From Aphelenchoides besseyi (Eukaryota; Nematoda; Chromadorea; Rhabditida; Aphelenchoididae): a stretch of DNA of 64,000 nt. The notes beneath the pieces were generated by a model. The model was not told the origin of the DNA and ran no database searches. It saw only the letters and a list, made by a program, of their open reading frames with translations. How positions within the stretch are numbered: position 1 is the stretch's first letter; each line of letters starts with the position of its first letter. The position numbers and the translations under genes are program-made. The stretch lies in the NCBI GenBank assembly GCA_024699855.1, contig JAMPIQ010000002.1:2480001-2544000 (forward strand). The letters are read 5' to 3'. Shown here piece by piece: positions 33,433 through 45,630 of this stretch.

Positions 33433-35755
33433 TTATTTCGGTTTGCCACTTTTACTTGAATGACGCGATTGAGCAGTGTTGCTTGATGCAGTTTTACTCT
33501 TCGGATCACTTGTGGTGCGATTTTCTCCCGCTACTTCATGTCGACTTGCATTCGGTTTACCACGTGGTCGAAGAATTCGCGCCAAACGGCGACCAAAGTT
33601 CGATCCGCCTTGTGATGTGGAGTTTGAAGCATGAACCGGAGTTATCGGCTGTAGAACATGTAAAATTTTTGTTCCTTTAGGTTTCGCTTTATGGTGATGG
33701 CGATGTACGTGAAGGTGCTTGGGTGGACTTGCAGCGGGAGTACGTGAAGGCGTACGAGATGGGGTTTGTGAAATTGGCGTGTAAGATGGAAGCGAATCGG
33801 CATTAACAAGTGGATTCGGAGACTCTTCCCGCATCGAACCAATTAGATCACTGAAACTAATGATCAATTGCAAGCCGCTTTATTTGCCGACCTGGCAATT
33901 CCAAGTGGCTTCTTTCGCGTCAATTTGATTGGTTGTTTGTTCTCCCATCGACGTGAAAACTTGAAAAAAGCCGGTCGGAACGGTACTGGGATTTTATCGT
34001 TCTCGAAAACCGTAGGCGCCTCGTCGTCTGATCCCGCGCTTGCCGATGGTTTTGCCGGTGTTTCTGAAGGGGGACTCATGGCTTGAGGTTGAAACGACTT
34101 CCGTCGACGATTAATCACTTTTCCAGTGTCAATTATCCTCTCATCACTTCCAATACGACGACGTGGCTCCAGTTCTTTTGCCGAAATGTTAATCGAGTTC
34201 TCCTGCATTTTCTCATCGGATTCTTTCTTCGGAACGGAACCCTAAACTTGAAATGCTAATTACACGACCAAGTGAACTCACTCGATTGTCCGGAAAGTAA
34301 CGAGACAGCGAAGTAGCGGCCGGACGAAGACCATTCGACGAGTTATTACGTGATTTTGCTTTGATAGTTTGAGGAGGAAGAGTTTTGTCATTGGGAGATA
34401 CTTTTGATTCAACTTTCAGCGTTTTCTTCTCGGCATCTTTCGCTTTGGATTCCTCTTCTTTCACTTTGACTTTTGGTTTGATCACTTCCGGTTCTTTTTT
34501 TGATTGAGTCTTTTCGAGTTTCTCGTCGCCGTCAATTGACTTTTGTTTCTTCACAATCAACGAAGTTTTCTTTTTTCCCGGTCGCACTTTTTTCTTTGGC
34601 AACTCAGGTGCTGGAAGAGGTGATGGCGTACTCGACTTTTTGGTTTTACGTGGTGGAGACTCAGGTCCAAGTTCTGCAGTTCGCTCGGCCGATAAACAAG
34701 TGTGTTCTTTGAGTACTGAAGGTACACCTTTCGGTGTTGTAGTCACGGGCGTATTTGAACTGTTTGAGCTTTTGCTTGGAAGAACCGACGGTGAATGTCG
34801 CGGAGTATCGATTGACGATACTCCAACGTTGATTTGTGGACTAGGCAACGTAGGAGTAGTCGGCTGCGTCGCGTCGAGAGGCGAAAGCGGAGTTTGTAAG
34901 GTGATGGTTGTTGCAGAAGTTCGAGTAGTTAATAGCGTTGTAGTAGTGATGGTACTTGTAGTTACAGTTGTCGGTTTTGTGTTCTCACCTTCAACTCAAA
35001 AATAAGGGACTCAATCGCAACATCTTACCGTCATTCTCGTCTTCCATTGTCTGCTCAGTTTTAAGTGCAAGTTTTTCGGTCGATCTAAACAACAGATTAC
35101 GAAGACAAGGACACGAACTCACGGTTGCTTCGGCATTTTGCTCATATCTATCCAATCGATACATGCACAGAACAACAAAAGCGAATATCTGCAAGAGAAG
35201 AGTTGTGAAGACAACGACCGATTGAGACGCTAGAACTACAAAAACCGACCAAAGTCGGTAGATTCGTTGTGTCGAAATCAAGTTATGCAAAATTTTAGTG
35301 TCCGGCTGATACACAGGTCATTTTAATTTTCATTCCAGCCAACATCTTCTGCACCACGTTTAATCATGTACTGGATTTAAAATTCAAAAGACAATAAAGA
35401 AATGTTACTTGAGGGTTCTCTGTATACTTCCATTATCAACAGCTTTGATGATTCGATTTGTGGACCAATTACTATTTGCTTTGCATTTTGATTCGCAATC
35501 TTCGTAAGAAATCTCTTCGATTGACAGACGGTTTTCCCCATTGAGGCAATGGTCGTTCATCAAAAGCAGATTCGAGAAAGCAAATGGTCCGAAAAACGAG
35601 GTCGACAGTCCAAACAGCCGACTACCGTGTTCACTTGTCGATTCTTTACACTCGCCGACCACCGCGAATTCCCTAAAGAGCAAAAGTTTTTGAAGGAGGA
35701 TGAAGATGCAAGTGGCAAAAACCAGAGCCATCGGAAAGAAAAATGGTTCGGCCAT
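33433..35755 (-). CDS. Membrane protein with long disordered basic tail
   Basis: Minus-strand gene reading from an ATG at 35755 to a stop at 33433. The N-terminal part has a hydrophobic segment (around 'PMALVFATCIFILLQ') and a Cys-containing loop. A second exon holds a strong TM segment ('RLWSVFVVLASQSVVVFTT...'). The rest is a tail of more than 400 residues: Thr-rich, then Lys/Ser/Pro-rich ('KKKVRPGKKKTSLIVKKQK', 'KVKVKEEESKAKDAEKK'), and finally His/Ser-rich ('HVHRHHHKAKPKG'). Introns 34991-35036, 34213-34252 and 33847-33887 join in frame; the joins near 35330-35420 and at 35050-35120 are uncertain. It shows no catalytic motif. The basic low-complexity tail suggests a cytoplasmic scaffold, perhaps microtubule- or membrane-binding, but that is speculation. 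It is head-to-head with the K2P gene. Confidence 0.6.
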
Positions 35756-36063
35756 CTTCGGTCTATTGTTGTCTGAAATTGACGGCCAGTTTGAGGGACG
35801 CGGTAGTCCAAAAAATTTAACGCCCTTAACAATTTGCCAGTACAACAAGGCGGAATAAGTTTGGAGTGAAGGTTTTGCAAAGGGTTCTTCTTTTTCTTCT
35901 TTTTTGAGACCCACATCTCGAGATTTCCCTTTTCCGCTTCAAACACTTGGCGCTTCTCCTGTTTGTTTCCAATCTTCTTCCAAGACTCCATATTAACACC
36001 AAAACTGTTTGGCGAGACTTTGCAATGTGACGTCAAAGCGTAACCATTGTTTAATTGGCCGTT

Positions 36064-38409
36064 ATGCCAAAATCAACACCATCCGATTGGCTGCAACAAC
36101 ATCTGCGACGAGATACGTGAGTTCGAAGGATTTTCAAAGAAGAACCTTTGACTAAACGGCATTCAGGTTGAAAGAGTTCGGAACAAAAACTTTCAAAAAA
36201 GTGTTCTCACTTCATTTTATGCTCATTGTTAGCTGTTTGGTTTACTTGGTTGTCGGAGCACTAATCTTTCAACGTCTAGAAGGTCGTCATTTAATCGAAA
36301 CCAAGGCGGAGCACGTTCACAAAATCGAAGAAGATCGAGCCGCTTATCGAGACACTGTTTGGCGGATTATCCAAGATAACCCGCAGTTTATTCATCATCC
36401 CGATCGTAATGCTGTGGTCCGTCAAATCGTTCAATCTGCACAACCGGAGTTCAATACGTTAGTCCAAACAACGTTTACGGCTCATCGAACTGTTCGACAC
36501 GGCTTCGAAGAAAATGCGCCAAGTTGGGACTTCATGAACTCACTGTTCTTCACAACCACGATGTTAACATCAATTGGCTTCGGATTCGTATGTCCGACCA
36601 CTCGAAACGGTCGATTGTTCGCTGTGGTCTATTGTTTGATCGGTAGAACACAAATGAATTAGTTGAGTCAATAGCCATTATAGGAATACCGTTAACTCTT
36701 GTCACTGTTGCGAACGTTGCCAAGTTCTTATCCGAGAGTGTGTTTTTGATTCACTATCAAATCTGGAAGGTTTGGCTCAATATCAAAAACCGCAGACGTC
36801 CGACGGCTAAAACAGAATCTCAACAGATTTTCAACGACAATGTCGATGAACAAGTGAGTTTTGAAGAACATTATGTTTATATTGAAACCACCTTAGGAAG
36901 TGCTTGACAAAGTGCGTTTAATTCGATTTCCACCGATCGTTGCGTTTATGTTTGCTGTATTCTACGGCTTTTTTGGAGCGTTTATCATTCAACGAAACGA
37001 AGACTGGAGTTATTTGGAGACCCTTTACTTCACTTTTATTTCCATTTTAACTGTTGGTATGTCGAATAGTAGGGAATTTATGTGTTTGATTGTGTTTTTA
37101 GGTTTCGGGGATTTCCGTCCAAGCCCAGAGAATCTTTTCACCGTTCTGTTAGTTGTTCTCGGCGGTATCACGGTGTCCACTTCCTGTTTGGATGTTGTTG
37201 GTCGAATGTATCTCAAGGAAATTCACTACTTGGGTCGGAAACTGCGATCCAACAATCCGTTTTATTTGTTACGTGAAGCAAAAGCAAAGTAAGAAAGCGA
37301 TCCTCAACTTATCTGAGATACCAATTACAGACGCCGTCGACAAGCGATGGCCAGTTTGTTGGCCCAATTAGCTCGTGGAATGATTTTTGCTCATCGACAA
37401 TACAACGAATTGTCTCCGAAGAGATCGAAGAAAGCAAAGAAACGTCGAGGATCACATGTTTGTAAGTTTCTTTTCAATGTCGATGAATCTAATGGGAATT
37501 TTAGTGACTGACGACAAGTATCTGTTCGCACGACAGGCTCCCGATCGTAAACACAAGCTTTCAACCATTCGTTTAACTATTTCTTTTAGCTCCCAGAGAT
37601 TGCCAAGTGATCAGTACGTCGGCTTACAGCGTCCGATTGGCTTGGGCTCCGGCATTTTCGGCGGACGCGGATGTCACTTACAACATTCGATATCGGTTGA
37701 AGTACAACGAGGATTTGGTCGATAAACGAACTCTTGAGTTGAGAGGAATAAGCACAAATTCGGCTGAAATAATGAGTTTATCGTCGTGTTCGTTATACGA
37801 ATTTCGAATTACTGCTGTTTCACGTTATGGCGAATCGAAGCCTATGATTTTGGTTCAATACACAGGTAAGACGAAATGCGATTTCTACCTTGAACTTCTT
37901 TTCAGAACCACAACTGAGTCCTCAACACATAATGGTCAAGAAGCTGAACGCCAATACCGTCGAATTGAACTGGGAACCACCGTATAAACGAACTAACGAT
38001 GTCAAGGTACAACGAAATTGTCTACTCGTATTTATTGAAGTTGTTCAGAAATATATGGTTTATTATACGGACAATCCAGCTGCTCGTCTAGCTGATTGGG
38101 AGAAGATCACGGTTTTCGGACGTCGAGTCGCATTTCCCGAATTGAAATACGATTGGTTTTATATGTTCTGTGCTAATGCCTGTTTCAACGATGGACAACG
38201 ATCGCCGTTGTCGCGGGCACTTTTTGTTAAAACCGACAAATTGGAGTTTCAATCGTGTTGTAAGTTTACAGCCAAACAACCTTCTTGAACTGCCTTTAGA
38301 TGTTGGACATTCGCAGACCGTGGAGATCATGGAATCTTTGCGTAATCAAGGGTCTTCGGAAACATCACCGCTCTTAATGAAACGGGATTATGTTTCCTTT
38401 GCCTGGTAA
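36064..38409 (+). CDS. Two-pore (K2P/TWiK) K+ channel fused to two FN3 domains
   Basis: Eleven exons (36064-36116, 36167-36642, 36684-36853, 36897-37056, 37102-37288, 37331-37461, 37505-37546, 37590-37865, 37906-38006, 38049-38259, 38300-38409) join in frame to 638 aa. TM1 is at about residues 29-48. Pore 1 is 'TTTMLTSIGFGFVCPTT' and pore 2 is 'FISILTVGFGDFRPSPEN', both with the G-F-G filter. TM4 ends near residue 330, followed by a basic stretch 'SPKRSKKAKKRRG'. Two fibronectin type III domains follow: 'SAYSVRLAWAP...YEFRITAVSRYGES' and 'NANTVELNWEPP...YMVYYTDNP'. K2P channels set the resting K+ leak. FN3 domains are normally extracellular, yet the K2P C-terminus is cytosolic, so their placement is unusual. 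Splicing across the channel-FN3 border (37462-37589) is clean and in phase. Confidence 0.88.
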
Positions 38410-38772
38410 TGCATTTATCCACCGTTATTCGATTCGTATCATGTTGAGATTTTCTCTCTGATCAGCGTCTTTTCATATCAAATTTCAATTTACATTCACT
38501 GATCTGAGAGTTGATCTTTTTTGATCGTTCATCCTTGTTTTCTTCACCGAACATATTCCATAACTCTGACGCCTTACGATTACCGCAATAAACTTGTTCA
38601 GTCGTTATTCGCAGATGTCAATCAACAGCATCTTCGAAACAAACTTGAGATGGATATAATGTTTCGGATCCCGTTTTCCAACTAAAGAAACGTTTTTGGC
38701 AGCAATTTATTCGCACTTATTAGGATTACAAGAATACAAGATCAATGACCCGGATATAATAAAGCTAAATTC

Positions 38773-40179
38773 TTAGTGTTTCAGTACTTTGGACAATTGA
38801 GTTCGTTTGATTGGCGCAATATCAAAGTTGAACAACTTAAAATCGTAGTAGTACATTCGGACTAACATCTCCATTAGATACGGAGAATCTCGAAGACGTT
38901 TCTCGAAAAATGGTCGAACCTTCGAGTTCACTGTTGCGTGATGAGTTCGTTCCTCTTCGCCGGATCGTTGAATGAAATCCAGGGCTCGAGATGAAACGTT
39001 TCGACTTTCGAGAAACGCGATCACTTGTCTCATCATCTTTCGTGAGTCCTGCTCGTATCTTAGCAGCTTGTAGTTGTGCATCTGTGAGTCAAGATCACAT
39101 CGCCTAAAGTAAGATGTTAAGAAGGCAAATCGATAGCTCGAACCAAGACTGTGGATATTGATGGTGTTCAAGAAAATCTACCCGAGTTTTCTCTCCTCTC
39201 GACAACTTCATAAACTCCATGTACTGTCGTTCCATGAAACACGTGAGATTGGCACCGCAACCAAAACAATATCTGGTGCAGTTTCTCTCGAAATCCACTC
39301 CTCTGAAATACGAATGTCCCATTTTGTTCAAAGCTTTCCATTTCAACTTAACACAAGAAAACAAAAACCCGGACAAAAAACGATCTACGGGATCTCTGAC
39401 AACCGACAAATAAGTCCAATCGTTTTCGACCGTCGAGTTGTAGACGCTTATCGCTTCTTCCATCGATTGTAGACGTTGTTTCGAACAAGATCTACAACAA
39501 AATGACCGTTCAGTTTTGACAGCCAACATACAGTCCGTAGAAATCGCCGAACAGTTTCTTTCCTTCGTAAAAGAAGCTCAATTCGTCGTTGAGCAAACAC
39601 ATGACGGCAGTTAAGAAGGTAGACAGATTCTTGGGAATCGTGCATAAGATCGTTTTTGCACTTTTCATTCCCTGCAACAGAAACGAAACGTTTTTTCAAA
39701 TTCAATTGCCAACCCAAAAGTATTGGAAATCCGATTCGATTCGTTTGAACGGTTGAACACACTTCTCGGTATCAGTTCCGGTACAAATGTTCGCAATTTC
39801 ATCGTCCGTAATTGTTGACTGTGGAAGTGGCTATAACAACAAAAACTGATTGCATTTCGAATAAAAGAACCAACGTCAAGGTTCAGATTGATAATCTCTT
39901 CGAAGAGTGGAGTTGTTCGCTTACAAAACTTCTTCAACGTTTGTTTTTGTCCGGTTTGTCCGCTGTTAATCTCCGAATCAGCTAAAGTGATCGTACGATT
40001 TAACTCAATGAATTCAACGACTCACATCGTTTAGCACGAATCAGCGCGGGAATCGTGGCCAAAATCTCCGTCGACGCTTCCAGTTTGATCAAGGTGTTCC
40101 TGGAACGGTAGTGAAGTACGAGGTTGAAGAATTCGAAGACCAGAAATGCGATAAGCAATTCCTTGCTTGGTGTTCGCAT
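38773..40179 (-). CDS. Nematode-type carbohydrate sulfotransferase
   Basis: Minus-strand gene from the ATG at 40179 to a stop at 38773, about 390 aa. It starts with a signal anchor ('ELLIAFLVFEFFNLVLHY'), so it is a type II Golgi enzyme. The PAPS 5'-phosphosulfate-binding part reads 'AKTILCTIPKNLSTFL' and the 3'-phosphate-binding part 'LSVVRDPVDRFLSGF'. Later come 'CFGCGANLTCFM' and 'HHQYPQSWRCDL', Cys-rich landmarks of the nematode sulfotransferase-2 family. Introns in frame include 39689-39721, 39484-39529 and 39070-39114. Such enzymes transfer sulfate from PAPS to glycans such as chondroitin or N-glycans; nematodes have many paralogues, so the substrate cannot be named. TTTCAG lies shortly before the ATG. 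Confidence 0.85.
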
Positions 40180-41272
40180 TTCGTCTGACAACCTGAAACA
40201 AGTGATGTCGAGGGTGGAAGGCAAATTTAAACCAAACAAAAGAACATTGGGATGCGCTGCAGTTTTAAGTGAAATCAAATGAAGTTCGAAAAGATGAATC
40301 CACCAATTCTCAAGGGCAAGGGTATCCTGTCGCATCCGGCTAATCAACACGTGCGGATCAGCCCTCAAAAAAGATGTTTATTTCGAATTTCCGGTTCTTT
40401 CTTCACTTTTACTTGGTTATTCGAGATGTCGCATAATCGGGATTCGCCGCCAAAATTCCTCATTCCGACTGCTCGCCATCGTCCCGTAACCTTCCTTAAT
40501 GACGTGAAAGTTCAGCTGTCAGAGTTGAAGAGCGCAGTTTTCAACCCAATGAGCAAATAACGAAAATAACGATTGGAATCCTACTTATGAATATTTTCAG
40601 CCATTTCAACTATTGGATGTCCCAGATGCTTAAGTTCGGCTTCAAAGGTGTTGAACCATAAAGCATCGGTAATCTTCTGGAAAAGCTGCCGGGAGTTTGT
40701 TTAACTGCATATTTTGGCGCTCAATTGCCGTTTCAACAAATAGCTTTCATTTACTTATTGGTTTTTATCAGCGATCTTGGCGCCGAGTTCCGAAGAAGAC
40801 GACTCGTTATCAATGGAACGAGTTTCAGTGCAAATGCGTGGATCTGCTTGGCGGCATTTTTTGAATGAGAAGAAACCGGAAGTCGTGGGTTTGAGTTATG
40901 AGACTCAATAGAAACTCGACATCAAGTTGCTCAAAACCGACGTTGTTCATCGTTTAGCATTCAAAAGTGGAAATAGTACAACCAATAACCGAATGGTTGG
41001 TACACGAGATTCAATCAACTCCAAGTTCCAAAATTTCGTTTTTCCATCATCAAACGTCGAACTAATGAATGTTTAATGAAGGGATTAAAGAGCACAAACC
41101 TTACTTTATTTGGAATTCTAATGGGTACTCTGTGTTGTTGTGTCCTCAGAAACACCAATCGATCCCTTACTCCAACAAAACGACAGGTGGAATTTGAAGG
41201 TTCTGTGGTTGCTAGCACACGTCGAGAAGTAAGCCAATTACTCGAATTTGAGACAACTCGCCGTTCATTTGA
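40180..41272. other. Intergenic region, nothing recognised
   Basis: Between divergent sulfotransferase and chemoreceptor starts I see only short open frames without motifs or splice support. An ORF at 40279-40560 on the + strand is probably chance. Confidence 0.45.
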
Positions 41273-42505
41273 ATGGGAAATTTTTCTACCGAAATCGAAA
41301 ACCCAGTTCGCGTCTTGATTATCCTAAGTTTTATCTCATCAACAGCTTTATTTCCACTTATGATCTTCTTCGTCTTTAAAAAGTCAAAGCAAATGAAGAA
41401 GTACAAGTTCTATTTGCTTAACACAAGTAAGTTCATAAATGCGATGGCTGTTGATCATCTGTTTAGCCATTTGGTGCTATGTTTATCACTTGATTGTTTT
41501 TATTAATCATGCCAACATTTTATTCCCTTCGCCGTGTATTATGTTCCACTCGATCTTGAATTTGTCCCAAACTTCAACCGTCGTTATGTTCTATTTGGCT
41601 TTTTTTGCGATAGTCAATTTGGATTTAAGGTAAAGTTGTTTGCCATTAGAGTAAAAGTATAAAGATTCTAGCATAGTTTGGTCGCTTTTCTATAGGTTTT
41701 CTCAGGTGAGTTTACAATGAGCATAATCAATAATAGTCAGCTTAGGCTTATCCCACTCGATTGGATCGTCTTTTCGAGAAGTCCAAATCCATTTATTTGG
41801 TTTATGCGATTGTGCATTGTTTTGTTTACGTGAGCGTATTGTCTCCAATGATGATTGGTCAGAGATGGGATTGGAATGAAACACGAATTCAGTTTCTCAA
41901 AGACAACCCCGATCTCCTTGCCTATATCAACAGCCCAATGATATGCTTTCAAAATGAAGAGAATTTTCGGCGTTTCGAACTGTATTTGGCTATCATGTTT
42001 CTGGTATTCTTTTTTATTGGCAATATTCTACACGGATTGTTGATCCACTTGTCGCAAAACGCGAAAAGAAACTCGTTGGTCAGCTCAACCTATCGACTGC
42101 ATATAATGCTCCTTAAAGCATTTTCGGTTCAACTGATCATCGGTTACGCGCTGCTATTACTGCCCGTGGTAATCCAAGGGTTTTTAATTTACAACGAAGT
42201 AAGTTCGCGTCAATCGTTGAGACTTAATTGTTAGGTTGCAAATACTGGCAAAACCTCGACCGTCATTTTAGCTTTGATCAGTTTTCACGGGTAAGTAGAA
42301 GCTCTGAATTATATATCCACGTATTTTAAGAACAATAGATGATCTGACAATGATCTATTTCATAAAACCTTGGCGTGAAACGGTTTTGAGTTGGATTAAA
42401 CGATCAAGTAAGTCGTCAATATTCTCAAATCCCAATCAACAATGTGCTTTAGATTTAGTGAATAGAACGAGTCCCATTTACATCACAAGGACCAGCAACT
42501 CCTGA
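41273..42505 (+). CDS. Serpentine receptor (Srh/Sri-like 7TM) with microexon
   Basis: Seven exons (41273-41426, 41467-41629, 41696-41705, 41746-42198, 42235-42290, 42331-42407, 42453-42505) give 321 aa, typical for nematode str/srh/sri receptors. Landmarks are 'YLLNTTIWCYVYHLI' at the TM1-TM2 loop, 'SKSIYLVYAIVHC' (TM4), 'LHIMLLKAFSVQLIIGY' (TM6) and the C-terminal 'IYFIKPWRETVLSWI', the 'hkPYR' motif of the class. Its job would be chemosensation through G proteins in ciliated neurons. Exon 3 is a 10-nt microexon (GTTTTCTCAG) that restores the frame between neighbouring exons. It reads outward from the sulfotransferase gene. AATAAA lies near 42550. Confidence 0.8.
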
Positions 42506-42976
42506 AACCTTTACTGTCACAAATTTGTGTTGATTTCGGAGTTGAAAAGAATAAATGAGAACGATCCAAACACAACTAGATTACGTCGATCATACGAGTT
42601 AAAGAAACACGTAGTAAAATAAAGGTTATGAAATGATTCGAGTTAAATGTCACGCATTTGCTGATGCTCAAACCTTATCAAATGTCGATAGCGTTAAGAA
42701 AAACAAAAACTGTTGTGATACTAAATGATGTGTTGCTCGTTAATACTTATTCTACAATTCTTCAACTTCAACTGATAAGATGCAATGAAATGAACAAAAT
42801 AGCAATCAATCTAAGGGTTTGAACTAATTGACTACGAATCGAATATTAGAAAAAAGATCCGCCTACTTCAATTACAGGAACTGAATATTAGTTGGCTATC
42901 TTCAATGATACCTGCGGCACTGAGATGACTTTAAAAAGATGGTGAAAACGTCGTTTAGACTCATTGGACATCGACA

Positions 42977-43081
42977 ATGAAGGTGCTCGTTTTATTGTCT
43001 ATTCTTGCACTGGCTTCTGCTGTTCCGGTTCCAGCAAAGACTTTTGGGTTTCAGTTGAAACTGGCGAAGTGGTTTAGCTAA
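42977..43081 (+). CDS. Very small secreted peptide (34 aa) candidate
   Basis: A 34-codon frame encodes a clear signal peptide (MKVLVLLSILALASAVPVPA). The short mature tail 'KTFGFQLKLAKWFS' is amphipathic and basic. Downstream exons may exist: a GTAAGA...TTTAG intron (43192-43230) leads to 'MDIDNTEIGFSNNLLPQPTE' ending at 43309, but I could not connect it in frame to the signal peptide. It may be a neuropeptide- or antimicrobial-type gene; the real exon set is unresolved. Confidence 0.35.
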   Translation: MKVLVLLSILALASAVPVPAKTFGFQLKLAKWFS

Positions 43082-43494
43082 TAGCGTTGCAGTCTGAAGA
43101 AAATTTTCACATGTTAACTCATTTTGGCTCCTTGATAAAATCTAATCACAAATCTTAGGAACTCCTTTTCATTGGTTGTATTGCATCAAGGTAAGATCAA
43201 GTCGTGCTGCATTTCTACGTGTTTGTTTAGATGGACATCGACAACACTGAAATCGGATTCTCCAACAACTTGCTTCCACAACCAACAGAAGATCCACAAA
43301 TGTGTTGAGATCACAAATCTATTTGTTGATATGAAATCAAAATAAACGGTAATCATCTAGAAAACGTTTGTTCAATAGCTGCTATGAGCTTATACACTTT
43401 TATCCTTCTTTAAAAACAAAGTTTATATGAGAAGATTCAATCAGTAAATAAACAAATGACTAAAAACAAACAATATACTTTACAAATTTGAATC

Positions 43495-45630
43495 TTAAGC
43501 AGTGGATGCCGCATGTTTCTGCAATCATAGATTAGCAAATTCCTTTAACATCAGTCACCTACTCTTAAGAGATTCAAAAATACCATCTTCTGATTCAAAC
43601 TCAAACTTTGAGCGACAACAAAACGATTCGTGTAGGCTTTCTTAAGAATATCCTGCAGGTTGTTGCTTGTGGTGTTTGTAGGGGCTAAGCGACGCTGTTT
43701 TCGACGTCGACGAGCACCACCCTCTGAGTCGCTTGACGAAGATGATGAACTGGAGTATTCAGAATCGGATAACTCGCCTTCGTCTTTCTAAAACCGCAAA
43801 CAATCAAATGATTGAACAAAAGAAACTCACTTCTTTGGGTGTTTTTGATTTCTGTTTTGCCTGGTTTTTTTTGGTCGAATCTCCATTAGTCGACGGTTCG
43901 GTGTAATCGTACAACATTTTCGGTTTCATACGTCGTTGACGTGGATAGTTCACATTCGCAACAACAACTCCATCAGCGGACGTTCGATTCATTTCGCCCC
44001 ACATCTCGAAACTCAGTTCTTCACCATCGACCGTGAATCGACCGTCTTCTTCCTGTTTCATGTCCCATTGACCTTGTTCGTTGGCAAAACGAATGCGTGC
44101 AAAATCCAACATTCCAGCCACACCGACTGGCGCTTGATGTTTACGTTTTCGCTTCTGAAACGCCCAGACAGTCAACTATACAATCGAAAAACCCACTCGT
44201 TTCTTGTTGCCAACTGGAGGTACGTAAACGGCTGGTTTCACTTCTTGCAAGTTTTCAGCAGCTTTTTCGTTCTCTCCGCTATATGGTTGAAAGGCCAGAT
44301 CGAACATTCGATCCCAAGTGTTCTTTTGTGTTTGCAGTTTTTCAGTAATCGCTTTGTCTTCTTCCTTCAACTTTCTCTCGTTCTCTTGGTATCTATAATA
44401 ACAAATAGAACAAACATTGAAATAGAAACTTGCTTCTTTTTGATTTCCATGTACTCGTCGCGAAATGTTGCCATTTGACTTTTCTTTGCGGTTAATTCGG
44501 GACCCAGAGCATTAAGAGTTTCCATAAGCTCGGAACAGTTCTCGTTGAACGGCAAGAAGATGAGGTTGTACGTAACCGACTGGCAATAGTTGTCGCCGTA
44601 GACACAAAGAACGTGGTCGCGTGCCTCCAAAATTTCCGATGCTGGAATTCAAGGAATAAAAACTACAAAAATAATACGTACCTTCAGTTTCCAAGGCCTC
44701 CAAGTGAAGAAATGGCAACGGAGTTTCTTTGTCTTCGTTGAAATTACGAATGGGAACGAGCTCGTCAATGTGCACTCGATCGAAAGGCACAAAATAAAAC
44801 TCGGCACAAACATCTGTTCGTTGTTTCTGACTTTCACGAATCATACGAACACCGCCTACAACAAGAATAACATAAGAAGTGAACAACTCTTACCTTCTTT
44901 GTCAAAAAGAACGAGTTTGAATTTGCTGCCCAACGGCGCTTTACAACGAATTATAACGCCATGCTTTCCCAGTTCTTCGGTCATTTTGACGCGATAGAAA
45001 TGAGCTTCCTGATTTGCCACGCTTCCGGTGAGCCAAATACCCGGCTCCAAATCCACTGAATTCGAAGCCTCACCAGCGCATAACAATCGAGCTTGAGACA
45101 ACGCTTTTGGTCCAATCACTAAAATTCAAAGTATGATTTTTGGCAAGAAACATCAGGCGCGAGCATCAACTAGTTAGCGTTCAGATGTTTGAAAACAACT
45201 TGAAAGCAAATTAATCAGAAATTATCGCGATTGGCGTCAAATATTTACCGGTTGGAATTGGAATGCCAAGTTTGTGAAGCATTGGACCAAAGAATCGACC
45301 TAGAGAATAGCAAATGAAACAACCCAACCAACACATTCACTCACCAACTTCGGCCAAGTCGCTGATTTCGGCTCCAGTGAAATCGACTCCATTCGCTTCA
45401 AAACCGTTCGCATCGTATTGTCGACGTTTGTTCGGATCCGCTAAAACCGAGTAGGCGATGCTGATACGCTTGAAGGTCTCCAGTGCCTGTTGATCACCCG
45501 GATTTCGGTCGGGATGCCATTTCACGGCCAATTTGCGGTAACCATCTCTGATTTCCGAATCGGTCGCTTCTCGTCCGACACCCAAAATTGAAAACCAATC
45601 ATCGTCAAATGAGTTCGAATTAGATGCCAT
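43495..45630 (-). CDS. J-domain (Hsp40) co-chaperone with coiled coil
   Basis: Minus-strand multi-exon gene from the ATG at 45630. The J domain occupies residues 10-75 and contains the HPD motif: 'WFSILGVGREATDSEIRDGY', 'KLAVKWHPDRNPG', 'AYSVLADPNKRRQYD'. A long conserved middle follows ('GIWLTGSVANQEAHFYRV', 'KLVLFDKEGGVRMIRESQK', 'VLCVYGDNYCQSVTYNLIFL'). Next come a Glu/Lys coiled coil ('KKKYQENERKLKEEDKAI') and a Ser/Asp/Arg-rich C-terminus ('SSSSSSSDSEGGARRRRKQ'). J proteins activate the Hsp70 ATPase. The full architecture looks like a conserved animal DNAJ of which I cannot give the exact name. The end is either the TGA at 43551 or, with one more intron, the TAA at 43495. Confidence 0.82.

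Noticed and set aside
35560..36036. 158-codon minus-strand frame with a poly-Lys run
   Set aside because: Out of frame with the membrane protein gene; the Lys run is a homopolymer artefact of translation.
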